Source of the DNA: Celoporthe dispersa
Taxonomy: Eukaryota; Ascomycota; Sordariomycetes; Diaporthales; Cryphonectriaceae
Length of the DNA stretch: 64,000 nt
Reading direction: 5' to 3'
NCBI GenBank assembly: GCA_016584495.1
Contig: WAID01000003.1
Location: 2,480,001 to 2,544,000 of the forward strand
Positions 1-12,439 of the stretch are shown here, in pieces. The notes beneath the pieces were generated by a model, which saw nothing but the letters and a program-made list of their open reading frames with translations, was not told the DNA's origin and searched no databases. The position numbers and the translations under genes were made by a program. Each line of letters begins with the position of its first letter. Position 1 is the first letter of the stretch.

Positions 1-3000
1 ACAGCAAATTTGTCAAACAACCTATGGATCTCCTGGAAAAGTAATAAGCATCAGTGCTGATAATCATAATATTGCTCATGAAAAGAAAAGAAAAAAAGTC
101 ATCGCATACTAAGTACTTACCTAGAACCGCGCCAACGAACACGAGGTCTGTCTGGTGCGGTGTCTCTCCCAATAGCGTACCTGACACGATTCCTCTGACG
201 CCGAGAGCTGAAACGAGCCTCGAGTTACAATACAAGGTCGGTGTAGCCCCCGTATTCAGTCGAAGACGCATATTGAGTACTACTTGACACCTACCTCTTG
301 AAATAATTAGGTCCTCGTCAATCTACGAAATATCCAGCGCTACATTACCCGAGTGGCGAGGACTAATTAAACCAACCGTAGCTGAGCACCAGGGTGTCTC
401 GACCGGGTTCGGTTATTCGAGATTTACGGCTCTATTCTCGGTCATCGTTTATCGCTGAGGGTGGTCCATGAGCTGAAGCACGCGACGGCGGTCAGTATGT
501 GGTAGTGGATCATAGGATTTGTTCGTTATGAGCCTCTGATAGAAGCCAACCATGTTGGGTCTACCCCAAGGGGACGATATCGGTTTCCACGCGTTATTGG
601 CCAGTTCACAATCTCGAGTCCGTGCAGAGATGTGCGACTCTCGCCGTATTAGGCAAACAAATGCGATCAAACATGGGGTCAGCCCTGCGAATTGTGCCCA
701 ACCCCAAGCGCCGTAGACTGTGAGAGCGTTTTAGGAGAACCAGGCGGCCTCCTGCTGCCCACACCGTACCAAGAGCATCATGTTGAGCCCATTTTTTGCC
801 TATATTCCTTCTCGAACGGAGGGAGAGGGTGAATTACTTGGTTATCGCTGTTCAATATTCTTATCCCGAAGCTAATGAGGAAGTCTTTTTCCTTTTGGTC
901 TCGAGTATGTCGATGTGAGGCCTCGCTAGTATGATGGGCCAGCATGAGAGAGAGAGAGAGTATCATCAAATCAGAATAATCCTCTCGAGATCATCATATG
1001 CAGTAGGTCTAGGCACGTCGGTAAGTACGTGGCTTCGTATGTCGTTAAATTTGTGCGTCCGGCTTACAATGCGCGCGCCTGCAGCCCAGTAAGAACTGTC
1101 CACAGGCGCGAAAATGAAACATGTTTGGTTAGACCTCGCATTTTCACCCACGTGGGCTTCTAGAATGGGGACACAGAACAGAAGAAAAAACAACAACAAA
1201 CTTGGCTGCAGGAGATCTGACCTAAGTGTGCTGCATCATCGCTCGAGATCACCCGGGGTCAGCCGAAGGAGGATCTGGTGAGGCGGCTGCTGCTTCGTGC
1301 TGACGGTGCCGATCGGGGCTTGACGCAACTACGTAAGCTACTTAGCAGCAACGTTGACTCGACGTCCTAAGTATCCAGAACGTTGGTCAGAATCTGCCTT
1401 GCCGGGTTGCCTCTCCGCCAAATCAAATTCTCACTCTGCACTGCCTACTAGGAACTATTCAATCTTGACAGATATTGGGAAGTTAAAACTCAAATTAATT
1501 CATAAACACAACACTATATTTGACACTGAATGGGGCTCTGTACGATGAGATGTGGGAACAAAAGCGCATGTAATTCCGCCCAGTGCCTAGGTGGTTTGTA
1601 ATCGATTTTTTGGTGAAGTCGTGAGAAGGGTCTCGATTTTTGTCTTCTTTTCTCTCTCTCTTCTTCTTCTTTTTCTCTCTTCCTTTCGAACCCAACTCAC
1701 AATGGATCATCTCTCTCCCAAAACCTCCTTACGATCTCAATCTTGGGACTACATACTACATATTGGCTTCGTCTAGCCTGTGAGTTCCTCATTAGGAAAT
1801 GCCTCACTCTACGCAGCCCCCTTGTTTCACAGATTGGAAGTCTATGCCATGTATTGTCATGACCATACGCACCATATTCTCAATTCGACGACCTGTAGGG
1901 ATATACCAATGCCGAGTTATGTCATCTGTCTCTTGCTGAGTGCAACCTCGATCCAATCTCTTGTCAGTGCCTTCCTACACAGTATGTATGTATTATCCAA
2001 GTTGGCGGAACGAACATGAGACGACCCGACAAAGGAGGGGCCGGGGGCCGTGGGGTTATTATTAAAGTTTGACCTTGGCTCCAGTCATGAGTGTGGACTA
2101 TCAGCCCTACATGTGCCGTTTATCGAACATCTAGAACGGCAGACTCGGAGCCTTTGTGCGAGGATGCACTGGGTCGAGTCTGTGCGGGTGTCGCATTCCG
2201 ATCAGGGTCCAGTTTTCGACAAATCTACACATGCTGGTCTACTGGCTGTCATGAGGCGCGCAAATCCCCTCGTCCCTGCAAACTCCCCAGGTAACCCCTA
2301 GGATTATTTCCTCAACTTAGAACACAAGCCTCACTGCTGAACTCTTGACAGTCGAGGTCAACGTCCTTCATCCTGGCGTCGTCGGAGCGCTGCCCACGGC
2401 CTCGGTGCCTCGGCGTTACAGTAGCATCCAAGACCAATTAACTCAATATCCCCCGTCCACGCCGGATTTGCCGACCGCGAGGCCGGTAGGGACAGAGTCA
2501 TTCCCACTGAGATTGCCACTCTACCACCAAGCTATTTCACTGCATCATCTTCTGGAGGTTTGGTTCTACCCTGTCACCCTGTCCAAGAGATCTGAAGCTG
2601 CCGGAGGCGGATGCAGAACAAGGGCCACAATCCTTGACTGGCGGAGCCTACTGTCTCGGGGTATTTCCGTCTACCACCCGTGGTACTACGTGAAGGCAAG
2701 AAGATAAATAACCCTGGGCCAAAGCTGGGACGATACAACGCATGCACACTGACTAGTGACGAGGTCTGTTCTTCCTTGGTTCTTGTCTCGTCTGATGAAA
2801 GAAAGAAGGGGGGGCAAATCCAATACTCGGCGTAATGTTGCGTCCACGCAAGATGTTTAGGCTTTCCAAACAAAGATTGAGGCGCAGTGCTGTGACTGAT
2901 GACAGCGAGGAATGAGCGATCAAACACCCTTTTCCATATGCATTTTCTCTACTATGCCGCACGGCAATACGGCATCAGCCCGGGTGAACATCAACGTACT

Positions 3001-5420
3001 AGTATTCAACGCATATAATTAATTGTAGTTAGTCTTTTTGGGTGGGCGGAAGACGTGTTTGGTCTAGAGTGGAGGCGTATTTAAGGGCGGGCGGTGGCGT
3101 ATAATATTGCAGCATTCGGAGACGAGGACGGAGAGAAGCTGGGAAGACAACCCAACGCAAGGGCTTCTTCTTATTTTTATTTTTTAATTCTCCCCTCCCC
3201 TGGTCGCAGCCTAGATGGGCTGTCCGACCAGTCCTCGATGCCGAAGTATTTGCTTTTTCTCCCCCTGAAACATGCATGTCTACCGTCCACTCCCAGAACC
3301 TTGGAAGGCGACCTCAATAGTAGCTTTTAATTAGCTCTAGCGAATGGTGAGCAGTAGGCTACTTTTCTCAAGGTCTGCGCTTCCACACACGTAAGAGGCA
3401 ACATCAGGGCAAACCCTGTGTGAAGCACGCGAGGCAATTCTTTTGTTAGACAATATTGTGAGCCCGTCAGCAGCCCAGGCTTGCCAGGTTTTTTTTTTGG
3501 CAACTGGGGAGGGGATTTATCCCGTCTGCGTTACCGAGAGCCGTCATGCTGGTCCTTGTCTTAAGGTGCAGTCCCTAGGGAGTCGACTCGACAAGATGAA
3601 ATTGAGGGGGTTTGGCTGGGGTCGGCCCAAAGCTGCTTTTTTTGCTGTGTGTGTGTGTGTGTTATTGCCAATGAGGATGACGCCGTCTCGCTGCAAGTCT
3701 CTTGTCTCGGTGTCGCCTCGGCAGATCAAGAAGCCAGTCCACACACACACATACACGCTTCATGCAGGACAAGAGGTCGATCTTCTTCTCCATGGAGACG
3801 TTTCTCCGGCGGCGCATCGGACTTATGCAGGTCTTGCATGCACATGGCCACAGCCATAATAAAAAAAAAACAGTCTTCTCGACGGAGACCGAAACCAGGG
3901 CCAGTGTTCGGAGCCGATCACACTCCAACTCAAGGTATTCCCCGGCTTTCCTCACCACCCTCTCCACCTGAGACGGGGGCTCAGGACACAAAAAAGGCCG
4001 ACGACCTTTCCTTTTTCTTCTTCTTCTTCTTTTTTTTTTTTTTTTTTTTTTTTTTTGGCTCTTGTCCCTCCTCCCTCCTCCCACCACCGCCCCCTGCTCT
4101 CCTCTTCCCCTCTTCTCCCTAAAGTGACTAAGATTGCGAGAGGTTAGTGACGAGGAGATGCAGCCGTTGTCTGCATGGCGCTATTTACTACTACTGTACA
4201 GTCCGTACAGTAGTACGTTAGACTACCTACGCGTCATGCAGGAATTACTGTACCTCTCCGCACCTCGCTTGGTTGACGTGCAGCGGAGACTGCCCCTGAT
4301 GGACTGAATTGTGGTCCGTCTGGGGGAGGCCGCTCCGGGGGTGATTTGGCTGAAACGCGGCCCACACGCCGCATTGTGCGCAAGAAAAGAAGAAAAAGAA
4401 AAAAGAACCAAAAAAAAAGAAGAAGTGAAAGTCATGTTTGATGGTGCTCAGATGTACCACAGTACATAGCAACCCTCCCTCGGGCGGCGGGTACTGAGAG
4501 AGGGTGTCCGCACAACGAGAGTCTTCGAGTCTTGTATCTCTCTCTCTCTTTTTGCCTGTCTCTCTCACTTCCAGGTTGAAATACTACTACGATCCACACA
4601 CACACACACCACCCACATGCCGAGGACCCCATCCCCTTCCCCTCCCCCAACCCCCCCTGCTAGACAAGGAGGACTCGTGCGACGAGGATATTTCTTGCGC
4701 GAGTGTCGGTCAAGAAATGTCTGGTCACGCCCTGCCACTATGTACTGTATAGTATGTATGATGCATGCCGACTGGCACCCACACCCAGCGGGTGAGGCAG
4801 CGTGGAGAAATACAGGTTCCTCATGCAAGGGCCCCGCCGGATGAATGCAATTCTTTCACGCTACGCCGCCGTCTGGGATAGATGTTGTGTGACATTGGGG
4901 ACCAGGACGCACGATTTAGTGGTAACATAGTACCTGTTAATATGATAAAATGATTCATGGTGGAGGGAGGGGAGGGAGGCACGACGTACGTGTGGGTGTG
5001 TGGGTGTGTATATGATTGGGTGCATGATCCTCGCTCGCACGGCGACTGAGCCCGGATCTTCGTCCGGACTTATTCAAGGTACAGACGACCCACGAGGGGA
5101 GGGCGGCCCGAGGGAAAGGTAAGAGAAGAAGGGCTTGGAGAGAGAGAGAGAGAGAGAAAAGCATTGAGCATACATCTATTTCAAGAGAGCCGGGTCCCCA
5201 CAATTGTCAGGAGTCTCGTCCTTGATGCTTGTCTCAGGCACGTTCCGACGCAGGCATACGGGGATAGAGTTTCTCGAAAGAGATAGACAGAGAGAGAGAT
5301 CACTGGATATGATTTGAGGCCACACCCCCCGGCTTTTCGGGTCTCCTCCACAAAATCGCAAGCCCATCATCTCACCACGCACGCGCCAGGAGCGCTCCGT
5401 TCGCGAACAGACAGGACAAC
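1..5420. other. Gene-poor region
   Basis: No gene was recognised. The stretch holds many simple repeats: a CT/TTC-rich tract near 1640-1690, a TG run near 3645-3661, TTC units running into a 27-base T tract at about 4015-4056, and GA/CT runs near 4535-4570 and 5135-5160. A perfect 11-bp hairpin lies at 4189-4215. One weak spliced frame can be drawn on the + strand (2164-2290 joined to 2352-2707, GT-AG, about 160 codons), but its product resembles nothing I know and it is not called as a gene. Confidence 0.6.
4189..4215. repeat. Perfect 11-bp inverted repeat
   Basis: The arm TACTACTGTAC (4189-4199) is followed by a 5-base spacer and its exact reverse complement (4205-4215). The sequence could be a DNA cruciform, an RNA hairpin or a dyad binding site. 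Nothing nearby assigns it a role. Confidence 0.75.
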
Positions 5421-6839
5421 ATGAAGCCCGGTGGGAACGCTGGTGGGCTTCTGGCTGTAGCAGCCGTAGCCATCATTGTGGGCACCCTGGCTGTGGCTCT
5501 GCGGCTGTACACGCGCAAGGTCATGTTGAACCAGATCTGGCTCGACGATTACTTCGCCGTCGTCTCTTGGGTAAGTCTGGTGGTAACGCGTGGTATACAC
5601 AGATACACACACCCACACCCATACCCACCTGCATGCCTATACACCCACCCGTCTCCCGTTACACACTGCTGATGTCGACCTCGACCTTGTCCTCAGGCCT
5701 GCCTCATGGCACTGGCGATACAGAACTTCCACGCCGTCAGCACGGGTCTCGGATCGCACTTTGACCAGATCCCGCCCTCTGGGTATGAAGCGTTCTTCAA
5801 AGTGAGTAGTACAGCCTGTCTCTTGTCCAGCGGAAACACAGCGCATGGGTCTTGATACTGACCTAGACACATCATCATCACCATAGGATCTATGGCTGGG
5901 CCTCGTGATATATAATATCACTCTTCTCTTCACAAAGCTGACCCTGTTCTTCCAATTCTACCGGATCATCCGGCAGACGAGTTGGGGCGGGCTGAAGATA
6001 TTCAATGCCTGCGTCATGTCCATCATCGCAGCATGGCAGTTCACCCAGATCTTTGTCCAGGTTTTCGCCTGCGTGCCGGTCGAGGCCTCCTGGGACAAGG
6101 CCGTCATGGGCGTCTGCCAGTCCATCGGTGTGACGCGGACAATGAACAGCGTGGGCAACATCGTGACGGACTTCATCATTCTTCTGCTCCCGTTGCCCAT
6201 CATCTGGCGCCTAGCGCTGCCGCGGAAATCAAAATACGCTGTCATAGGCATCTTCTCCCTGGGCTTCTTGTGAGTGACACCCCCACATGTTGTCTCTCTC
6301 TCTCTCTCTCTCTCCTTCTTATCGCCCTGAGAGGACTGCAGCTGATGAGGAGGATTAGCACCTGCATCGTGTCCATCCTGCGCATCACCCTCACCCCAAG
6401 CAGAGAGAGCGATGTGGCGTTCGAGACGGTGCCCGTGATCGCATGGACCACAGCAGAAGTCCTGACGGGCATCATCATCGCCTCGCTGTCGACCATGCGC
6501 CCGCTCGTCAGCCGCTATGTGTCCGGCTTCACGACCAGGGGATCGAGCAAGGCCCTGAGCGGCACAAGCCACAGCCGCGCCAGCTATGGCCTGCAGAACA
6601 TGTACGCCAAGGGGACCCCCGGGACGAGCAGGTCCGACCGCAGGTCCACGTTGGCGTCGCCGGCAAGGAGGTTCAGTGGCGGTGGCTGGCTAGACCTGTC
6701 TGAGTCGGATCGAGAAGACATGGCGAGGCATGGCGGTGCAAGTCTCAGGATGCCCGACTCGGCGCGGCTGGAATCAGGAATCGGCCGTCATGGGAGCATT
6801 CGAGTGACGAAAGAGTGGTCAGTCCGTGGCGAGGCCTGA
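5421..6839 (+). CDS. PTH11-like integral membrane receptor (fungal rhodopsin domain)
   Basis: Four exons: 5421-5570, 5697-5801, 5887-6269 and 6359-6839, all GT-AG, giving 372 aa. The protein has the seven-helix layout of the fungal rhodopsin-like/SAT4 family often annotated as PTH11-like. An N-terminal helix is followed by R-L-Y-T-R and the family motif LDDYFAVVSW. Next come helices with QFYRIIRQ, a loop with FACVPVEASWD, and the late motif GFFTCIVSILRI, which is restored exactly across intron 3. The C-terminal 110 residues form a Ser/Arg/Gly-rich cytosolic tail. There is no N-terminal CFEM cysteine domain, so this is the short type. In this family some members act as plasma-membrane sensors of surface cues; the ligand here is unknown. 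The frame is intact. Intron 3 contains a CT microsatellite. Confidence 0.9.
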
Positions 6840-7798
6840 CCCATGGCGGAAAACGGTAGGCTCGGGATAGGTGGAGGAGTATTGGGGCGAAAGTCTTTTT
6901 TTTTCTTCCCACCATTTCATCCCCTTAGTGTATAATACTTAAGTCGTCATCATCTTTTGTCCATATGCCAACAACAAATTACTGAGGACTGGGGTGGGTG
7001 TCCCTGCCTGATGTGTTGAGCCTGGTTCACTCACCTGATGTTGTCCAGCACTCTGTACAGCCTCTCCTTTGACAGGACTGAGTAGCATCTCACTCAGTGT
7101 CTTTGGGTCTCATCAGCTTGGGCTGTTCATGGGTTCCGCCAAGCATGTAGAGTTACCTGGTGAACAAATCCTGCCTGTCTTTCAGGCCACACAGATAGAC
7201 AAGTGAAGCCTAGATGCTAAAATGGACAATGGTGGTTGCTGACGATGGGAATCTCGAGGGATCAGACAAGTCATCTGATGTCGTTGTGGCTTAACGGAGA
7301 TCCATCACTGACAGTGCCTAGCTCAACTGTGGCAGCCCAGGTTTTGGGGGGTTCTTGGGGGGCATCAGCGGGGCCTTCCGGCCTAACCAATCGGTATCCT
7401 GCAGTGCTAGCTCTGATGTGCCATGTACCCCAGGGAGTGTTTGGGTGGCCAGTGGATCCCTGTCACCATGTGAAGAAGAAATCCTCCCCCCACTACAGCT
7501 CCAAAAACTCCAACCCCAGACATCAATCATCACCACCCATCATCACCATACGAAATCTAGATACAGCACACACAGGAAGAGCAGCACACAACACAGCTCA
7601 ACCTGAGGCTGCTGCCACCACCACCACAACCATTCCTAAGACAAGACTAGGGCTGACTTTGTTTTCTGCCATCTCTAAAGGTGCCTCAACCTGCTGGCAC
7701 AATACTTCCTCCTCCTCCACGACGCCTGATTCTTACCATTCAGGCCCCGGAATTTCGCCCCCTCCTGAGACATAGACATAAGAGTCCTCGAAGCCACA
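6840..7798. other. Intergenic, PTH11-like to ATP12
   Basis: Presumed 3' region of the receptor gene and promoter of ATP12. Frames here are short and lack recognisable content. CA/CCA-rich stretches occur near 7520-7640. No gene is supported. Confidence 0.6.
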
Positions 7799-9074
7799 AT
7801 GAAGCCAAACCCAAGCCTCTCAGCACATGCTGCCACAGGAAGGCTCCTGTCCAACATCCTCAACAGACCCTCTTCGGTCCTATCCCCAGCAGTGGCCCTG
7901 GCATGCCACCGCACACTCCACTCCTCAGCCCCCGACCCTGCCAATGTCGCACCCTTCTATGCTACTGGACCCCCTCCAGAGCCACCACAGCCAGCAGTAG
8001 AACACCCATATGCCAAGGCTGAGAGGAGGCGGAAGCAGGCTGAGCTGCTGCGCACTGCAAAGGAGATCCGGAATGGAAGCAGTGCTGGGAAGAACAAGGC
8101 ACCTCTGAAGAAACGGTTTTGGACAGACGTTCATGTGAAGGAGGTAGATGGTGAGCTGAACCCCGCTCCCTCCCTTCTCTGTGATTGCCTCCTACCAAGT
8201 AAAACCTCCCCAAGGTCTCAAGCCAGACTAACCAAGAGACTGGCCCGACAGGTGTCTACCAAATCCACCTCGATGCCCGACCCCTCCGACACCCAGAAAC
8301 CAAAGAAATAGTCAACATCCCTCTTACCAAGCCCCTCCTTGCCCACGCCCTCGCTTTGGAATGGGATCTCCTCACATCAGCACAGCAGGCGACAAAGCAG
8401 CACCTGATCCCTCTCACATCCCTGACCTGCCGTGCCCTCGACATAGCAACCAATGATGCTGTGGAGTCATCCGAAAAGCACATTCATACCCATACGCACA
8501 AGCATCACAAACATGGTGCTTAGGTACCTGGACACCGACTCCCTCCTGTGCTGGGCCCCGCCGCCCAGAGAGCCACCAGCAGAGGGGGAGGGCAGCCTAC
8601 GTGAGCTGCAGCAGCGCACAGCTGGGCCTATCATTGGCTACCTGAGCACACATGTCTGGCCTGGTGTGGAGATTGAGCCTGTCCTGGATGAGGGGGAGCA
8701 TCATGCCCAGAGGCCAGAAGGAGGGGGTTAGAGAGGTCATCCAGGGCTGGGTGATGGGCCTTGATGCATGGGAGCTTGCTGCTCTGGAGAGGGCTGTACT
8801 GGCTGGCAAGGGGCTGCTTGGCGCTGCGAGGCTGGTAGTGGAGTGGAGCGAGGGAGCTGCTGGCCAGGCTGGCCGTGAGATTGCTGCTGCAGAGGGGCTG
8901 GGTGCCAGGAGGAAGTTTGGCGTGGAGGAGGCTGCAAGGGTAGCAAGCCTCGAGGTGGACTGGCAGACAGGCAGATGGGGTGAGGTAGAGGATACTCATG
9001 ATGTGGAAAAGGTCGACCTACGTCGTCAGCTGGGAAGTGTGGTGTTGCTGGTGTCAGGGACTGGAGCAAAATAA
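7799..9074 (+). CDS. ATP12: ATP12-type F1-ATPase assembly chaperone, two frame breaks
   Basis: Exons 7799-8150 and 8252-9074 (GT-AG intron) give about 390 aa if two extra bases are ignored. The protein matches the ATP12 family, mitochondrial matrix chaperones that bind the alpha subunit during F1-ATPase assembly. An Arg/Ser-rich N-terminus fits a mitochondrial presequence. Family landmarks are KKRFWTDVHVKEVDG joined over the intron to VYQIHLDARPLRHPETKEI, then ALALEWDLL, PLTSLTCRALDIA, LRYLDTDSLLCWAPP and a C-terminal part with GWVMGLDAWELAALERAV. The frame changes by +1 in a CCC run (8489-8491), just before LRYLDTDSLLCW, and again by +1 in a GGGGG run (8692-8696). No intron can explain a one-base step. 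An ATP12-null haploid fungus should not respire, so sequence error is likelier than a dead gene. Confidence 0.88.
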
Positions 9075-9239
9075 AAGAGCCTCACACTATAGTTGGGCCA
9101 ACATGAAGACATTCTACACAAGGTGCACCCAGGTCATAATCTGGCTTAGGAAGCTGTGTGAGTGGAAAATCATCAAACTACCAAAATTTGCGAACCAGCT
9201 AGCTACCAGGGCAATCTCAGTTGATGTGCTGCCCATACT

Positions 9240-9640
9240 TGCAGAGTGATCCATGAAGAGGTGAGCGAACCCTCCTCAAGATCTGCCTGCCCGTACTTGT
9301 AACTTGCAAATCAAATGCGAAAAAAAAGAAAAAAAAAAAAAAAAAGAAAAAAGCTGTTGTGGAAAGGCCTTCATCCCAGATCCGCCTCCAAATTCGCAGA
9401 ATCCTTGTCCAGAGATTGGAACATCCCTCCTCCGAGATCTGCCTGTAGTTGCAGAGTTATTATGAAGAGGCTAGGAAACTCCCACATCCCAAAAGTCTGC
9501 CTAAGTAGCAGAGTCGAAGAAGCAATCGGAAATTTGTGTCGTCGCAGAGCCACAATGAAAGGGAATCATCCCTTCTCAAACTCTCTCTGCCTGTCGCCGT
9601 AAGGTTAAATGAAGGGGTCGAAAAAGTCCCTCTTCCAGAA
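9240..9640. repeat. Degenerate tandem repeat, about 60-65 bp unit
   Basis: About five diverged copies of a unit made of GCAGAG, ATGAAGAGG, a CCCTCCTC-like pyrimidine block and AGATCTGCCTG-like text (for example near 9283, 9378, 9443, 9503 and 9585). An A-rich stretch at about 9318-9352 interrupts it. It lies between the 3' ends of ATP12 and the convergent AlkB-type gene and has no coding frame of its own. Confidence 0.55.
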
Positions 9641-9708
9641 CCAGAAAGAAAGAGCAAAATCGGAATGGTTTGTTGCCAGTCATGAAATGGCAGAAGGTGG
9701 TGGGCCCA

Positions 9709-12373
9709 TCACTCATTGGTGTGCGGCGTCAGTCGGACTCCCTGAAACCCAAAGCTGCCAGCCCGCTCAGGAATCTGGCTAGCTTCGAGCATCTCTGTGC
9801 GAATGGCTTTGTCTTGGTAGTGGTCGATATTGATGGTTCGGCCTGTAAGAGCGAACCGACGCACACCGGTGGGAGTGACCTCATGCTGTTACTTTGTTAA
9901 AATCGCTTCTGAAACTCAAGAAATTTAAGTTATAAACTTGCCTCGGACAGTGCTTGCAGTTGAGTGCCGCACATAGTCACAGCATCGCCATGCTGGAGCT
10001 GTACTTTCAGTACAACTGTTGGGGAGCCTTTCACTGCTTTGTCTCCTCGAAGACGGAGGCTCATCTCAGAAGGAGAGCCACAGGAAGCTGTTGTGACTGT
10101 CCCGTCCAGCTGCTCCTCTCCATCATCGTGCCACTTTTCAGAGTTAGCTAAGATTTCTGTGGACTACGATTGCTTGTCAATACTTACACGAATGCGGTTG
10201 TCCTCGAAGTATCCTAGGACCAACTCTTCGTTGTAATCCTTCCACGGCTTCTCAATATCAGAAGCAGGTACATGGGCATATGGGCCCTTCTCTCGGATGA
10301 GGCTCTGAGTGGCCTCGACAGCTTGCTTGCCATAAAAGGTCAACATGGCAGAGACTTTAGCACCACATTGGGTGCATCTCTGAAGGCCCGAGTTGGAACA
10401 TCAACCCGGAACTTATATGCGACGCCCTGGATTCAGTTAGGAGACATGACTCTGGCGGGGTAGTCTTGTTGGTGTAGACACTTACAAAGTTGACTGAGAA
10501 ATGCCTGCACAGCGTCTCTCGTGCACCTGCGATTACTTTATCAGTAAAAGCTTCTCCACTGTAATGTGTGATGGAGCTGGCTTACCACCTGCGTGCAGAG
10601 CTGCATTGCGCTGCAGCTCGAGATCATTAGCATTTTGAAGCTCTTCAAAGAGAGCATCGGCACCATTCTCGGCAGCCCGAATCGCCTCACTGGGTCGAGA
10701 GTGGATCAAGCTTCCAGCAAGCTTGCCATCCTTGTCCTTGATGAGGTATGCAGTGACAGTGAAATCATTGTTCGTAATGATAAACTTGTCAACAAAGTTC
10801 TCATCAATGGTGAAAGTAACACCATCTTGCTGGATCTTTCGGCTGTGAGCTGTATTCTCACTGCTGATATGATCAAGACTGACAGGTCTGAAAAGAGCTT
10901 TGAGCTCGAACCTGCACTTCTTGTTCTCACAGACCCAGCCCTGCCAGTGCTTTCGGCGGCTGCAGCAGCAGCACTTGGGACAGACCATGCCAGTGAACTG
11001 GCCCTTTTCGGTGCCATACATGGCATTATCCGCATTGGGGAGAGCTGTGTACCAAGTAGGAGCATCCAGGTCAGCAGGCAGAGGCTTCGCCCAGTTGATA
11101 AAGTGCTGGCTGTACTCCAGATCCTCGTTTCCCATTAGCTTCACGCCGTTGACAGTGAAGAAGCTGTCGCACTTGTGGTTCAGACAGATCCAGTCCATGT
11201 CCTTGAAGATCTTGGGGCTCTTCTTGGAGCAGGTAGGGCATGCCTGCTCAGAGCAAGTAGGGATCTCGCTGTAGACCCGCTCATCATCAGTCTTGTTCTT
11301 GGACCAGACTGGGTTCTTGCTGCCAATGCGCTGCAGCTTGACCTTCCAGAGAGGGTAGGACTCCAGCATCTTGTGGGGTTTGACCATCTCCTGCCACAGG
11401 TGGGTGATGTAGTAGCGACCGAGCACAATACCAAAGATCTTTGCTCGGTCCTCATCATCGCAGGGGATGATGGACAAGTCGATTTCACCAGACTTCCAGC
11501 TGGCGTGCTCCTTATCTGATTGAAGTGGTTTGTTGTTAGTGCCAGTGGCTAAGCTAGGAGGTTGGGACATAGGGGGTAACACCACAGCACTTACCCATGA
11601 CAACCAGGACAGACTTCTTCAGCTTCATGGTGTCCTCCCAGTACTGGGCCTGTACGGGCATAGTCTGCTTGCGGATTGAGATCTTCTTGATAGTGACACC
11701 CTTGGGTCCAGCCGGATATTTCTTTCCAGACTGTGGGTTTTTGGGCTCGAAATGATTGCCGCCACTGGTGAAGAATGATCAGCTTTCATCTTTGCTGAGA
11801 TGGGTTGAGTCAGGTTGTTAGGACTTACGAGCAGGTGATAATGGTATCTCTCTGGAACAAGTCTCGAGGCTCACCATAGCCACCAGTTCGGACTCCACAG
11901 ACAAGGCGTTCCTTGGTGTAAGTTCCACTCTCGTGGGCCTTGTAGTAGTCCTGGCTGTCACAGATGGCCTGTAGGTTGTAGGACCACACTGGGAAAGCTT
12001 GGTTGTGATTGTAGACCCTGACTTTGGAATCACCAGAGGTAACAATGGTGCCAGAGGTGGAGGACTCGTCGACAGAAGACTCAATAGAAGACTCGACAGA
12101 AGACTTGTCGGCAGAAGGAGTGACAGGAGTGGAGCTGCTGCAGGTTTGAGTCGCAGATGTGTCATCGCTAGTCACAGGTGGAGACAAAGGGCTGGATGGG
12201 GCATAGATAGAAGAGTCCTCGACGGAGGTCTCATCAATGGAAGGAGCATCAGTGATGGAGTCAGTTGGTCCATCGCTGTCACTGGGGGTCAGGTCCTGTG
12301 CAGGCTTGGGGCGCTTTGAAGCTGAGCCTGATCCGGTGGAGCAGCCTCTCTTGAGGCTCTCGCGTGATGCCAT
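9709..12373 (-). CDS. Zinc-ribbon AlkB-like 2-oxoglutarate/Fe(II) dioxygenase, one frame break
   Basis: Seven exons on the minus strand: 12373-11829, 11764-11595, 11515-10586, 10526-10486, 10426-10188, 10133-9942 and 9885-9709, about 764 aa. An N-terminal Ser/Thr/Asp-rich tail is followed by a conserved middle part with two Cys clusters (CSEQACPTC with CLNHKC; CPKCCCC with CENKKC) that look like zinc ribbons. The C-terminal domain carries the AlkB iron and cosubstrate residues: WHDDGE (His644, Asp646), His707 directly after the last intron, and RFALTGR (Arg716/Arg722). The expected activity is oxidative demethylation of nucleic acid bases; the true substrate is unknown. The last intron (9886-9941) has a GC donor, needed to give EHEV. 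One base is missing in exon 5 near 10350-10360, where the length is 239 instead of the 240 that phase requires. Confidence 0.85.
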
Positions 12374-12439
12374 TGTGACTTCTTTGTTAGCACGACAGTA
12401 TGTATGTGGAGGTCTCTGAGTGAGAGCAGCACTGAGAGG

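Noticed and set aside
2164..2707. Possible two-exon gene of about 160 codons on the + strand
   Set aside because: Splice sites and frame agree, but the product has no recognisable feature and the codon bias is weak.
5958..6572. Long minus-strand frame opposite the first PTH11-like gene
   Set aside because: Shadow of a GC-biased coding exon; no family content.
7799..9074. Programmed ribosomal frameshifting in ATP12 and others
   Set aside because: No slippery heptamer plus pseudoknot pattern, steps occur in both directions, and unrelated genes are affected.
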